The notes below the pieces were generated by a model, which was not told where the DNA came from, did not search any database, and saw nothing but the letters and a program-made list of their open reading frames with translations. The translations under genes and the position numbers were made by a program. A stretch of DNA of 64,000 nucleotides from JANRJY01 sp033763735. Lineage in GTDB: Bacteria > Bacteroidota > Bacteroidia > Cytophagales > UBA9547. Where the stretch lies: contig JANRJY010000103.1 in NCBI GenBank assembly GCA_033763735.1, forward strand, positions 5,048-69,047. The letters are read 5' to 3'. Positions 9,912-18,334 of the stretch are shown here, in pieces. Every line of letters begins with the position of its first letter. Positions within the stretch are counted from its first letter, which is position 1.

Positions 9912-10269
9912 TGTAAACTAAAGTGAGTTCAGGATAGATTTGTCATTATTTCGATTACTTTGGCTTCCCTTGGAAAATGTTTTACTTTGTAAATGAAGCA
10001 TGTTTAACAAAAGAAATTGACTTGAAGGTTTGGGAAAGCAATGTGGTGGGATGACAAAAAAGCGGGGGTGGGCAGGAATTGGAGGGAGGAAGCATTTTTT
10101 TGTCTTGATTTTTTTGCAACTTTTTGGATCAAGCCAAAAAGTGGAAAAAATTAATTCTCAACCTGATTATTTTTTGTATAACCTGATTTAACACTAATTT
10201 GCTGCAAAATTGAACTCAACATATTTATAAATCATTAATAATCAAATACTTAATATCATGAAAGAGACC
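9912..10269. other. 358-bp gene-free region between convergent genes
   Basis: No coding frame with gene-like features was found on either strand. The region holds a short purine-rich tract (10061-10092) and a T-rich tract leading into a perfect inverted repeat listed separately. It separates the plus-strand DUF465 gene from the minus-strand polyprenyl synthase gene, so it probably carries the 3' ends of both transcripts. Confidence 0.6.
10119..10142. repeat. Perfect 9-bp inverted repeat, possible bidirectional transcript end
   Basis: ACTTTTTGG, a 6-nt loop (ATCAAG), then CCAAAAAGT. The stem is perfect. The left flank (10097-10118) is T-rich and contains TGTCTTGATTTTTTTGC, which resembles short dispersed elements I recall from other Bacteroidota intergenic regions. 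There is no clean T-run directly after the stem on either strand, so a classical terminator is not certain. Confidence 0.5.
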
Positions 10270-11244
10270 CTACTTTTCTCTTTCTACAGTAAAACGAATA
10301 AGTTGCTCTAATGAATCTCTGGTGGCACTTGGTGGGTAACTGTGTATCAATGCTATAGATTCATTTTTGTAAGAATTCATAATGTCAACAGCGTATTCAA
10401 TTCCTCCCGATTTTTTGACAAAGTCAATGACATATTTGACCTTGGCAGGCTTGTCACTTTCGTTTTTTACAATGTTCACAATTTTATTGCGTTCCCAAAA
10501 TGAACTTTTGTTTATTGCATAAATCAGAGGCAAAGTCATTTTTTTTTCTTTGATGTCAATACCAACTGGTTTTCCAATTTCACCATCACTATAATCAAAA
10601 AGGTCATCTTTAATTTGAAAAGCTATTCCCGCTTTTTCGCCAATGAGTCTGGATTTTTCAATCAAGTCTTTGTCGGAAGTAATTGAAGCTGTTCCCACAG
10701 CACAACATGAAGCCATGAGTGAGGCGGTTTTCTGCCTAATAATTGTAAAATAATCAGCCTCTTTTATGTTCAATAATCGTGCTTTTTCAATTTGTAAAAG
10801 CTCTCCTTCGCTCATTTCTTTAACTGCATTTGATACTATTTTTAGCAATTCAAAGTCTTCGTTATCAACAGAAAGCAGTAGGCCTCTGGACAAAAGGTAA
10901 TCTCCAATTAATACTGCAATTTTATTTTTCCAAAGCGCATTTACCGAAAAAAAACCTCTTCTGTAATTGGCGTCATCAACAACATCATCATGTACCAATG
11001 TTGCGGTGTGTAATAATTCAATTAGTGAAGCACCTCTGTAAGTTTTCTCGTTGATTTCACCAGAAAGTTTCGCCATAAAAAGTACAAACATGGGTCGAAG
11101 TTGTTTGCCTTTTCTTTTAACAATATAAGTCATGATTTTGTCCAGTAGAAAAAATTGACTTTTCATGTATGATTTGAATTTTTCTTCAAATACCTCCATT
11201 TCATTGGAGATAGGTGCTTGAATATTGTTGAGCTGTACTGACAT
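10270..11244 (-). CDS. Trans-polyprenyl diphosphate synthase
   Basis: A 324-residue all-helical prenyl elongase that condenses isopentenyl diphosphate onto an allylic diphosphate to make the polyprenyl tail, probably of menaquinone. The substrate region KGKQLRP is at 45-51. The first Asp-rich motif DDVVD is at 86-90 and the second, DDLFD, at 213-217 followed by GKPVGIDIKEKKMTLPL. The first motif has the two-residue spacing of type II/long-chain enzymes. Chain length cannot be read reliably from sequence, so octaprenyl (ispB-like) or heptaprenyl/hexaprenyl are all possible. It abuts plsC with no spacer (stop at 11245, start at 11244), so the two are translated from one message. Confidence 0.9.
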   Translation of the reverse strand: MSVQLNNIQAPISNEMEVFEEKFKSYMKSQFFLLDKIMTYIVKRKGKQLRPMFVLFMAKLSGEINEKTYRGASLIELLHTATLVHDDVVDDANYRRGFFSVNALWKNKIAVLIGDYLLSRGLLLSVDNEDFELLKIVSNAVKEMSEGELLQIEKARLLNIKEADYFTIIRQKTASLMASCCAVGTASITSDKDLIEKSRLIGEKAGIAFQIKDDLFDYSDGEIGKPVGIDIKEKKMTLPLIYAINKSSFWERNKIVNIVKNESDKPAKVKYVIDFVKKSGGIEYAVDIMNSYKNESIALIHSYPPSATRDSLEQLIRFTVEREK

Positions 11245-11979
11245 TTATTGGATTATTTCTTTACGGTGTTTTGTCAATTCAGCATCAATTATTTGAAATG
11301 TCTGTTGTTTTAAAGCACCTATGTCTTGCAAAGTTAATCCTTTTGTTTCGATTGGTTTATGAATAATTATTTTACATTCATGCCTGCGAGCTTTCATTTT
11401 ATCTTCATCAGGTAACAGAATGTAGTTATAAGGTATGGTAATCGGTACAATTGGAATTTGTTTTTCTATGGCTATTTTAAATGCACCATCTTTGAAATCA
11501 ATCATTGTTGGATTATTGTATTTAGGAATAGTGCCTTCAGGAAATATTATAATGCTAACTCCTTCGTCTATTCTTTTTTTTGCAATTTCAACTGATTCAA
11601 TTTTGCTTTTACCACTTTTTCGATCCACCAGAATATGCAAACGAGAGTACATATATCCAAATAAAGGCACTTTTCGAAGTGAAGCTTTTCCAATAAAGTT
11701 AACATCTTGAAGTACAGCACTATAAATGGTTGGTATATCTGCATATGAAGTGTGATTTGCGCAGTATATATATGCTTGATGTTTTTTAGGTATGAATTCT
11801 CTCACAACATTGTATTTGATACCGCACAGAAAGAAAACGATATAACCCCAAATTCTGTTTGTCCAATGTCCAAGACTGTGTAATTTCCGATGTTGAACCG
11901 ATATAAAGAAAAAAGGATAAAGCATTAAAAAAGAAAGCGTAAAAATAATCAAGCAATAAATGGGATAAAGCTTTTTCAA
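11245..11979 (-). CDS. plsC: 1-acyl-sn-glycerol-3-phosphate acyltransferase-like (PlsC family)
   Basis: A 244-residue membrane-associated acyltransferase that adds the second acyl chain to lysophosphatidate in phospholipid synthesis. One or two hydrophobic segments occupy residues about 5-30 and 44-54. The catalytic NHTSYAD (HX4D, His76/Asp81) is followed by the acceptor-binding FPEGT at 146-150 and a proline-rich IPIVPITI strand near 175-182, all in canonical order. It lies directly upstream of the polyprenyl synthase gene and 5 nt downstream of the RES toxin gene on the same strand. It might instead acylate a related lysolipid, but the family is secure. Confidence 0.9.
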   Translation of the reverse strand: MKKLYPIYCLIIFTLSFLMLYPFFFISVQHRKLHSLGHWTNRIWGYIVFFLCGIKYNVVREFIPKKHQAYIYCANHTSYADIPTIYSAVLQDVNFIGKASLRKVPLFGYMYSRLHILVDRKSGKSKIESVEIAKKRIDEGVSIIIFPEGTIPKYNNPTMIDFKDGAFKIAIEKQIPIVPITIPYNYILLPDEDKMKARRHECKIIIHKPIETKGLTLQDIGALKQQTFQIIDAELTKHRKEIIQ

Positions 11980-11984
11980 TGTGT

Positions 11985-12449
11985 TTAATTGGAGTAGGGG
12001 AACAATCTTTTGTCTAAATATATTGTTTCTATTTTGTTGATTTTTAAATTTTTATAATCTGAATGCAAAGGATTGAAAATATAATTGTATTCATCAGGAA
12101 TTAATACAGATGGGACTTTAATGGACGATACTTTTTCAATTGCTAATTTTATGCTTCCAATTTTCTTTAATTGTTTAGGGCCGGGATATTGCTGCCAATT
12201 ATCTGGAAGTTCTTCGGGTTTAATTACAGATTGTGCCATGCCTTCAAAATTAAACGTAACTAATGAAACAGAAGTTGGAAGAAATTCAAAAGGTGTATTC
12301 ATCAAAAACTCGCAAAAACATAAGGCTCTATTTTGACTGGTATAAAGGCAAGCTATACCTTTTTCATTCCATCTGCCACCGTAAATCATTGATCCGGTAC
12401 CACTTAAGTCTGAAGCAAATTCAGCTTTTGTAATTCGGTAAACTTCCAT
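11985..12449 (-). CDS. RES-domain toxin (probable NAD+-degrading)
   Basis: A 154-residue RES-family protein, the toxin of Xre/RES type II toxin-antitoxin modules. Characterised members (MbcT, ParT-type) degrade NAD+ or ADP-ribosylate targets. The Arg-Glu-Ser core is visible: VYRITKAEFASDLSGTGS at the N-terminus, GGRWN with the conserved Arg near residue 26, LYTS and the conserved Glu of CFCEF near residue 47. The first ATG is at 12449; a TTG one codon upstream immediately follows the antitoxin stop, so translation is coupled whichever is used. The antitoxin gene precedes it, the usual order for this family. It ends 5 nt before plsC, so transcription may read through. Confidence 0.88.
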   Translation of the reverse strand: MEVYRITKAEFASDLSGTGSMIYGGRWNEKGIACLYTSQNRALCFCEFLMNTPFEFLPTSVSLVTFNFEGMAQSVIKPEELPDNWQQYPGPKQLKKIGSIKLAIEKVSSIKVPSVLIPDEYNYIFNPLHSDYKNLKINKIETIYLDKRLFPYSN

Positions 12450-12452
12450 CAA

Positions 12453-12887
12453 TTATGAATAAATGCCATATTTAATCCGACCAATCACATCTGTTACCAT
12501 TTGAATTCCATAATGGGTATCAAGCATTGATAATGGTGTAGCACCTCCTAAAGCAGGTAAAGGATAATTCATCCATTTTTTAAATTTTTCTTTGTCACCG
12601 AAGGTTTCAAACCCATTAGCATACAATTCGGCAATAGCAATCATTTTTTCCGATGTGTTTAATTTAAAAGGTTCATCAATTTTCCTTTTTTGAATGGTAC
12701 GAGTATTGATATCAAGCAAAGTGGCAAGCACTTCATAATCCAAACCGGTATTGTTTTTTAGATTAATGAGATTGTTCTTGTTCAATCCATTTCTAGCTGA
12801 AGCAACATATCCATATGCTACACTTGGTTCTCCTAATATTGAACTTGAAGTGTCAGTTTTATCATAAGTTTTATATTCGTTGTTCAT
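12453..12887 (-). CDS. Xre/MbcA/ParS-type antitoxin (DUF2384)
   Basis: The partner antitoxin of the RES toxin. From the ATG at 12887 it has 144 residues. The frame extends to a TTG at 12935, but MNNEYKTYDK is the more natural start. Residues about 45-100 hold an Xre-like helix-turn-helix (DYEVLATLLDINTRTIQKRK). The C-terminal half carries the DUF2384 toxin-binding signature: an ELYANGFETFGDKEKFKKWM segment, the P-x-P-A-L-G-G motif in NYPLPALGG, then TPLSMLDTHYG and a final helix. It abuts the toxin gene and is expected to autoregulate the pair. It lies just after argE on the same strand, so it may be partly transcribed with the arg genes. Confidence 0.88.
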   Translation of the reverse strand: MNNEYKTYDKTDTSSSILGEPSVAYGYVASARNGLNKNNLINLKNNTGLDYEVLATLLDINTRTIQKRKIDEPFKLNTSEKMIAIAELYANGFETFGDKEKFKKWMNYPLPALGGATPLSMLDTHYGIQMVTDVIGRIKYGIYS

Positions 12888-12936
12888 TTGCGAATTATTT
12901 CGTTCAAATATACGAATATATTTTTTAGCCAACAAT

Positions 12937-14007
12937 TTATTTTACAATTTTTTCAAGTATAGTTATATAGTCTGAAACTCCATTTTCAATTTCATTGATA
13001 TAAATAAATTCATCAGCCGAATGTGATCTGTTAGAGTCTCCGGGACCCATTTTGAGTGAAGGACAATCCATTAGCGATTGATCTGAAGTGGTAGGGGAGG
13101 CAAATGTATTTTTCCCCATTTCAATCCCTGATTTTACAATTGGATGGTCTTTTGATATAGATGATGGTTTGAGCCTTATTGAACGTGGAACCACTTCTGA
13201 AGCTAAGTTCGATTTAATTATTTCTACGATTTCATCATTTTTGTAAACATCTGTAACCCTGATATCAATAGTGAAAGTGCATGTATCAGGAATAACATTA
13301 TGTTGTTGAGTTCCTGAATTAATTATTGTAACGCTCATCTTCACAGGGCCGAGAACTTCTGAAATTTTAGGAAATGAATAATTTTTTACCCACTCTATAT
13401 CTTTAATTGCCTTATATATTGCATTATCTCCAACTTCTCTCGCAGCATGCCCCGAAACCCCATGTGCAATACAATCAATTACGATTAATCCTTTTTCGGC
13501 AATGGCTAATTGCATGTTGGTTGGCTCACCAACGATGGCGAAATCTAAAGGCAAAAACTCTTTGTAGATCAATTCTACTCCGTTTCTTCCAGATATTTCC
13601 TCTTCCGCGGTTGCCGCCAATATAATATTATATTTCAAATCAGGCATCTCATAGAAATACAAAAAAGTATTGATCAAACAAACCAATGCGCCACCTGCGT
13701 CATTGCTACCCAATCCGTATAATTTTCCATCTTTTTCAATTGGTTGAAATGGATTAAGTGTATATCCGCTATTGGGTTTTACAGTGTCGTGATGAGAATT
13801 AAGTAATATGGTAGGTTTGTCTTTTGAGAAATGCTTGTTCTTAGCCCATATGTTATTCATCGTTCTGATAGGAGTTACACCTCTGTCAATCAGGTACAAT
13901 TGTATGATATCTGCGGTCTTGTCTTCTTCTTTACTAAATGATTGTGTGGCGATAAGCTGCTTAAGAAGCGAAATGGCTTCTTTTTGTAATTGATTAATTT
14001 GCTTCAT
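12937..14007 (-). CDS. argE: M20-family N-acyl-ornithine/citrulline deacylase
   Basis: A 356-residue zinc peptidase-family (M20) deacylase in the arginine pathway. Metal-binding positions are present: His in LLNSHHDTVKP, Asp in YGLGSNDAGGAL, Glu-Glu in ATAEEEISG, Glu in VGEPTNMQ, and the C-terminal His in SHSADEFI. Residues about 170-280 form the dimerisation domain typical of M20. It lies 26 nt downstream of argB on the same strand, forming an argB-argE pair. In Bacteroidota with the N-acylornithine carbamoyltransferase route, this enzyme removes the acyl group from N-acyl-citrulline rather than from ornithine. Given the carbamoyltransferase in this window, N-succinylcitrulline is the likely substrate; that is inference. 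Confidence 0.88.
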   Translation of the reverse strand: MKQINQLQKEAISLLKQLIATQSFSKEEDKTADIIQLYLIDRGVTPIRTMNNIWAKNKHFSKDKPTILLNSHHDTVKPNSGYTLNPFQPIEKDGKLYGLGSNDAGGALVCLINTFLYFYEMPDLKYNIILAATAEEEISGRNGVELIYKEFLPLDFAIVGEPTNMQLAIAEKGLIVIDCIAHGVSGHAAREVGDNAIYKAIKDIEWVKNYSFPKISEVLGPVKMSVTIINSGTQQHNVIPDTCTFTIDIRVTDVYKNDEIVEIIKSNLASEVVPRSIRLKPSSISKDHPIVKSGIEMGKNTFASPTTSDQSLMDCPSLKMGPGDSNRSHSADEFIYINEIENGVSDYITILEKIVK

Positions 14008-14033
14008 ATTTTTTCAATCGGCTAACCTAATAA

Positions 14034-14807
14034 TTAATTTGAGATATTAGTGCCTGCTTCATCAAAATTAATCAAATCTTCAGCCATACAAATTTTTACT
14101 GTTGATACACCTTCATTGATAGATTGAAAAGCATTATCCAATTTGGGAATCATTCCTTTATTAACTATATTCTTTGATTTAAGTTCTGAATAAAGCGATG
14201 GATTGATGTTTTTGATTACAGAATTATCATCATTTATGTCGGTAAGCACACCTTTTTTTTCAAAACAATAAACTAAAACAACTTCATTGTCAATTTTGGC
14301 CAATGCACTAGCAATAGATGCAGCAATTGTATCGGCATTTGTGTTGAGTAAATTACCATACCCATCATGTGTAATTGCACTAAATACCGGATACAAACGA
14401 AGTGCAAATAACTGATTGATTTTCAATGCATCTACTACCAGATTGTCCCCTACATATCCCCAGTCTATTTTGGGGTCTTTTCTTTTTGTGGCGGATATTA
14501 AATTTCCATCGGCACCCGATAGCCCAATTGCATTGCAACCATTCAATTGCAAAAGGGCAACAATGTTTTTATTAATGTATCCGGCATATACCATAGTAAC
14601 GATTTTTAATGTCTGATAATCTGTAACTCGTTTTCCTTCAATCATTTGTGATTCAATGCCCAACTTCTCACACATTTCTGTTGCAATTTTGCCTCCTCCA
14701 TGAATTAATATTTTTTGACCTTCAATTTTTGAGTATATTTTTAAAAAATTATGCAGTTTTTCTTCGTTGTCAATTATATTTCCCCCTACTTTTATGACTT
14801 TTATCAT
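14034..14807 (-). CDS. argB: N-acylglutamate kinase
   Basis: A 257-residue amino-acid kinase that phosphorylates N-acetyl- (or N-succinyl-) glutamate, the second step of arginine synthesis. The nucleotide loop VIKVGGNIID is at residues 4-13, LIHGGGKIATEM at 34-45 and the substrate Arg in GKRVTDYQTL at 58-67. LLNTNADTIAASIASAL near 155-180 matches the conserved phosphate and acyl-binding segment, and NKGMIPKLDNAF near the C-terminus matches the ATP-site motif. It lacks the N-terminal helix found in hexameric arginine-sensitive enzymes, so it is probably the dimeric, feedback-insensitive type. It has a -7 box upstream and is divergent from the glucan phosphorylase-like gene. Confidence 0.92.
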   Translation of the reverse strand: MIKVIKVGGNIIDNEEKLHNFLKIYSKIEGQKILIHGGGKIATEMCEKLGIESQMIEGKRVTDYQTLKIVTMVYAGYINKNIVALLQLNGCNAIGLSGADGNLISATKRKDPKIDWGYVGDNLVVDALKINQLFALRLYPVFSAITHDGYGNLLNTNADTIAASIASALAKIDNEVVLVYCFEKKGVLTDINDDNSVIKNINPSLYSELKSKNIVNKGMIPKLDNAFQSINEGVSTVKICMAEDLINFDEAGTNISN

Positions 14808-14837
14808 GGTATTTATTAAATAATCTTTAAATCTTTA

Positions 14838-14845
14838 CAAATGTA
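14838..14845 (-). promoter_or_regulatory. -7 promoter box for argB-argE
   Basis: On the minus strand this reads TACATTTG, an exact TAnnTTTG match, 30 nt upstream of the argB ATG. It lies in the short divergent spacer shared with the phosphorylase-like gene. Confidence 0.45.
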
Positions 14846-14894
14846 TTAAAATCATTAAGTGATACATTATATTCAAACCCTAAATCCAATTCCT

Positions 14895-16547
14895 ATGCTT
14901 CAGTTCAACGAAATATTTACTTATCCAATCAATCAGCAATTTAATAAGTCAGTTGCGTATTTTTCAATGGAATTTGCTATTGATCAGTCTTTAAAAAACT
15001 ATAGCGGTGGTTTAGGATTTTTAGCAGGGTCACACATGCGAAGTGTTTATGATTTACAACAAAATGTAGTAGGAATTGGCTTATTATGGAAATATGGCTA
15101 TTACGATCAGGCACGAAATGCTGACCAAACATTGAGAATTGACTTTATCGAAAAAAATTACCATTTTTTAACTGATACGAATATAATTTTCCCATTAATT
15201 ATTCATGATGTTGAAATTAAGGTAAAAGCTTACTTGCTCAAACCTGAAGTATTTGGTACTGCTCCTATCTTTTTGTTATCTACTGATATTCCTGAAAATG
15301 ATCATATATCACAAACTATAACACACCGACTTTATGATGCAAATGAAGCTACTCGAATAGCTCAATCCATTGTATTAGGTGCAGGAGGTGTTAAGCTTTT
15401 GGAAGTAATTGGTTTAGAAAGAGAGGTTTACCACATGAACGAAGGACATGGCTTGCCTTTAATTTTTTCTTTATTTGAAAAATATAGAAATATTGATGAT
15501 GTGAAAAAGCGGGTAGCATTTACTACTCACACACCTGAAAAGGCAGGAAATGAGTCACATAACTTAGATTTACTTCATAAGATGAGTTTTTTTGGAAAAC
15601 TGGATTTAGAAACTATAAAGAATGTGTTTAAACCCGAAAATGATACTTTGGATTACACTTTAACTGCTCTAAGAGGAGCAAAAATTGCCAACGCTGTTTC
15701 AAAACTTCATGGAGAGGTTTCAAACGATATGTGGGCTTCCTTTTCAGGAATTTGTAAAATCGATTACATAACCAATGCGCAAAATAAGAAGTTTTGGAAA
15801 GATGATGTTTTAGAAATAGCGCTCGCCAATCAGGATTCAGATTTGTTAATTAAAAGAAAGAAAGAACTAAAAAAAGTTTTGTTTTATGAAGTTTCAAATC
15901 AATGTGGCAAACTTTTTGATCCTGAAGTGCTTACAATGGTATGGGCAAGGCGATTTGCCGGTTACAAACGTGCCGATTTGATAATGAATGACACTAAAGA
16001 ATTTTTCGAATTGATCAATAATTCAGAATATCCAATACAGATTATTTGGGCAGGTAAGCCTTATCCGGAAGATTATTATGCCATTAATATTTTCAATGAT
16101 TTGATTAGAACCACCAAGAAAATAAAAAATTGTGCCGTTTTGATTGGATATGAGTTGGGTCTTTCAGCAATGCTGAAAAAAGGTTCGGACTTATGGTTGA
16201 ATAACCCCGTACTCACGCGCGAAGCATCAGGAACAAGTGGAATGACCGCTGCAATGAACGCTTCTATCAATCTTTCAATTCCTGATGGATGGATGCCGGA
16301 GTTCGCTAAACATGGACATAATTGCTTTGTTGTACCCAATGGTAATGAAGGGCTGCCATACAATGAAATGAACAAAATTGAAAGCCAAAACATTATCGAT
16401 GTGCTCGAAAAAGAAGCGTTACCTATGTATTATAACGACCGTAAAAAATGGAATACAATTGCATTTACCGCCATGCAAGAAGTAGTTCCTGAGTTTGATT
16501 CAGGACGCATGGCTACAGAGTACTATCAAAAGATTTATAATTATTGA
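14895..16547 (+). CDS. glgP: Alpha-glucan phosphorylase-family protein lacking the PLP lysine
   Basis: A GT35-family protein of the short bacterial type, 550 residues from the ATG at 14895. A GTG at 14859 would add 12 residues, but the ATG gives a more natural N-terminus before the conserved VAYFSMEFAID. Family motifs are clear: NYSGGLGFLAGSH, GIGLLWKYGYYDQ, HMNEGHGLP, FTTHTPEKAGNE, WARRFAGYKRADL, IIWAGKP and DLWLNNPVLTREASGTSGM. In glycogen phosphorylases the lysine that binds pyridoxal phosphate follows this GTxxM; here the next residue is Thr (T451, ACC at 16245-16247). Either the protein uses a different mechanism or it is not a classical phosphorylase. It sits divergently between argB and a MazEF-like module, so it breaks the arg cluster. 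Confidence 0.8.
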   Translation: MLQFNEIFTYPINQQFNKSVAYFSMEFAIDQSLKNYSGGLGFLAGSHMRSVYDLQQNVVGIGLLWKYGYYDQARNADQTLRIDFIEKNYHFLTDTNIIFPLIIHDVEIKVKAYLLKPEVFGTAPIFLLSTDIPENDHISQTITHRLYDANEATRIAQSIVLGAGGVKLLEVIGLEREVYHMNEGHGLPLIFSLFEKYRNIDDVKKRVAFTTHTPEKAGNESHNLDLLHKMSFFGKLDLETIKNVFKPENDTLDYTLTALRGAKIANAVSKLHGEVSNDMWASFSGICKIDYITNAQNKKFWKDDVLEIALANQDSDLLIKRKKELKKVLFYEVSNQCGKLFDPEVLTMVWARRFAGYKRADLIMNDTKEFFELINNSEYPIQIIWAGKPYPEDYYAINIFNDLIRTTKKIKNCAVLIGYELGLSAMLKKGSDLWLNNPVLTREASGTSGMTAAMNASINLSIPDGWMPEFAKHGHNCFVVPNGNEGLPYNEMNKIESQNIIDVLEKEALPMYYNDRKKWNTIAFTAMQEVVPEFDSGRMATEYYQKIYNY

Positions 16548-16582
16548 TAAGATTTAATATTCAAGCTAGGATATTTGGAAGT

Positions 16583-16930
16583 TTATATTTCTAAATCCAA
16601 AATAGAGATAACATTTTTTCTTACTTTTCCTTTCAAATCATCAGGCAATTCTCCAATTTTTGAAAGCAATCTAGCGTTGTCAATTGCCCTAATTTGGTCA
16701 ATCATTATTTCACAATCATAGTCAACATTTGCGGTTCCTTTTACAAGAAAAACACGCATCAATTCAAGCCCTTTTTTAATTTTTGTGGTCATTGGACACA
16801 CTATAGTTGAAGGATGTGATGCAGAATTAAGTAAATTCGTTTGAATTACTAACACGGGTCTAATTTTCCCAGGTTCAGTTCCTTTTCTGGGATTTAAATC
16901 TGCAAGCCAGATTTCGTATTGTTTAATCAA
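16583..16930 (-). CDS. MazF/PemK-family toxin
   Basis: A type II toxin of the MazF/PemK endoribonuclease family, about 115 residues. The fold signature is clear: QYEIWLADLNPRKGTEPGKI with the conserved Arg/Gly/Glu-Pro-Gly, RPVLVIQTNLLN, STIVCPMTT, and the C-terminal strand CEIMIDQIRAID. There is no in-frame ATG before the conserved region. The likeliest start is TTG at 16930 (MIKQYEIW), overlapping the antitoxin stop; TTG codons at 16939 and 16948 are alternatives. A weak start within the antitoxin end is a common way to keep toxin below antitoxin. Predicted to cleave mRNA; site specificity cannot be read. Confidence 0.88.
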   Translation of the reverse strand: MIKQYEIWLADLNPRKGTEPGKIRPVLVIQTNLLNSASHPSTIVCPMTTKIKKGLELMRVFLVKGTANVDYDCEIMIDQIRAIDNARLLSKIGELPDDLKGKVRKNVISILDLEI

Positions 16931-17153
16931 GAGTATCAATTGCTTCAAATTCTTTCAAAACTTCCATTGAATCATTTCGAACAATTTCTGATTCAAATTT
17001 ATATTGTTTTTCGAGCAAAGCCCTTTTTTGAAGCTTATTATACATGTTAATTGCTTCATTTATATATCGGTTTCGAGAAATATGCATTTCCGCTACTAAA
17101 TTTTCAGTTTCTGAAAATGTGTTTTCTTCCAATTTTAACAATACTGTTTTCAT
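16923..17153 (-). CDS. Antitoxin of the MazF-like toxin (ribbon-helix-helix type)
   Basis: A 76-residue acidic protein. The N-terminal strand MKTVLLKLEENTFSETENL followed by two helices (AEMHISRNRYINEAINMYN) matches a ribbon-helix-helix DNA-binding fold. The C-terminal charged tail (ESEIVRNDSMEVLKEFEAID) would thread into the toxin. Its stop codon lies inside the toxin start region, so the pair is translationally coupled. It is expected to repress its own promoter, but no clear operator was identified upstream. Confidence 0.8.
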   Translation of the reverse strand: MKTVLLKLEENTFSETENLVAEMHISRNRYINEAINMYNKLQKRALLEKQYKFESEIVRNDSMEVLKEFEAIDTLD

Positions 17154-17316
17154 ATATAATAAGTATATAGCAAAAGTATATATAAAAATTCAGAATTCAA
17201 AGTTGGATTAAATGCTAATAAATCACAATTATAATAGTCTGGTGAATTAATCTACTTTTAAAGTAATTTTTATATATTTCAAAAAATAGAATTCAATTAT
17301 TGTATATTTAAATACA

Positions 17317-18270
17317 ATGTTTAAAATAATAATCGTATTAGCTTTTTTATTTGTTTTTTTCCTAATTGGCGTATACATAGGCAAGTTCCATTCTTTTCCA
17401 TTTGCCTCTAATCCAACTGAATTTGGAGATTTTGGCAGTTTTGTAGGAGGAGTAATAGGTGTAATTATAAGTTTTGCTGGAACGATTTTAATATATGTTA
17501 CTTTTGATTCACAAAGAAAGTCATCTGAAGAAACAATTACATTATTAAAAGCACAACTACAACTTGAAAGTCAACCTAACTTACAAATTGAAGATGTTGA
17601 TATTCATATTTGGGCAAAGAATCATGGTGGGATAATTTTGCCAATGTATTTTACTAATTCGCCTTATACTCAATTGCAAGAATTAGGAATCAAACAACCT
17701 TTATGTCGTTTGGTTAATTTAGGCTCATCCCCTGCTAAAAACTTAGAATACAAATGGGAATTTGATTTAGAGGCAATTTCAAATCACTTTCAAACGTATA
17801 TTCCTACCGAAAAATTAGAAATTAAAAATGAACGTGGAAGTATATCTATCAAATTAAATGAAATAATACTACATGTTACACCCAAAGACTATCTAAACAA
17901 GATTTATTCTCATTCTTTTTTACTTCCATATAATCGAGATAGTACTATTGAATTGATTGTCTCAACACATTATTTGGAACTTTTATCAATTTTTTCATTT
18001 CTTTCTATGAAAAAGGATTTTAATGATAAACTTAATTCAAATACTGAAACAAATGGGATTGATAATTTTCCTAAACTATACCTTGTGTTAAGGTATCGGA
18101 ACTTATTAGGGGAAGCAAAAATATTCTGTCATGAATTAAAGTTTGAGTTAACGGATGGTATTCGAACTACAACAGCTCAAAAAGAAGGAGCTAAGATTGG
18201 AAGTTTTAAATTCTCATTTTTCGAACAAAGAGATCAAGTTAATAAAAAATCACATTTTATTTCTTTTTAA
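17317..18270 (+). CDS. Membrane-anchored protein of unknown function
   Basis: 317 residues, not recognised. Two N-terminal hydrophobic segments (about residues 3-21 and 41-65) flank a short loop with GDFGSFVGG. They are followed by a Gln/Lys-rich coiled stretch (67-90) and then a beta-rich soluble domain to the end. The GDF-x-GG-transmembrane-Q arrangement resembles the membrane hairpin in front of many accessory proteins, including some putative abortive-infection proteins, but the rest shows no motif I can assign. It is a lone plus-strand gene between two minus-strand units, next to toxin-antitoxin modules, so it is probably accessory. Function unknown; a defence role is only a guess. Confidence 0.6.
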   Translation: MFKIIIVLAFLFVFFLIGVYIGKFHSFPFASNPTEFGDFGSFVGGVIGVIISFAGTILIYVTFDSQRKSSEETITLLKAQLQLESQPNLQIEDVDIHIWAKNHGGIILPMYFTNSPYTQLQELGIKQPLCRLVNLGSSPAKNLEYKWEFDLEAISNHFQTYIPTEKLEIKNERGSISIKLNEIILHVTPKDYLNKIYSHSFLLPYNRDSTIELIVSTHYLELLSIFSFLSMKKDFNDKLNSNTETNGIDNFPKLYLVLRYRNLLGEAKIFCHELKFELTDGIRTTTAQKEGAKIGSFKFSFFEQRDQVNKKSHFISF

Positions 18271-18334
18271 AGAAATGATAAAAATAATCATCAAACTTTA
18301 CATAGTTTGCTTTTATAAAATTAATAATTGAGCA

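Noticed and set aside
10119..10142. Certain Rho-independent terminator
   Set aside because: The stem is perfect but has no T-run directly after it on either strand, so it was listed as an inverted repeat only.
12888..12935. Longer N-terminus for the Xre antitoxin from TTG
   Set aside because: The extra 16 residues are not family-like and the ATG at 12887 fits better.
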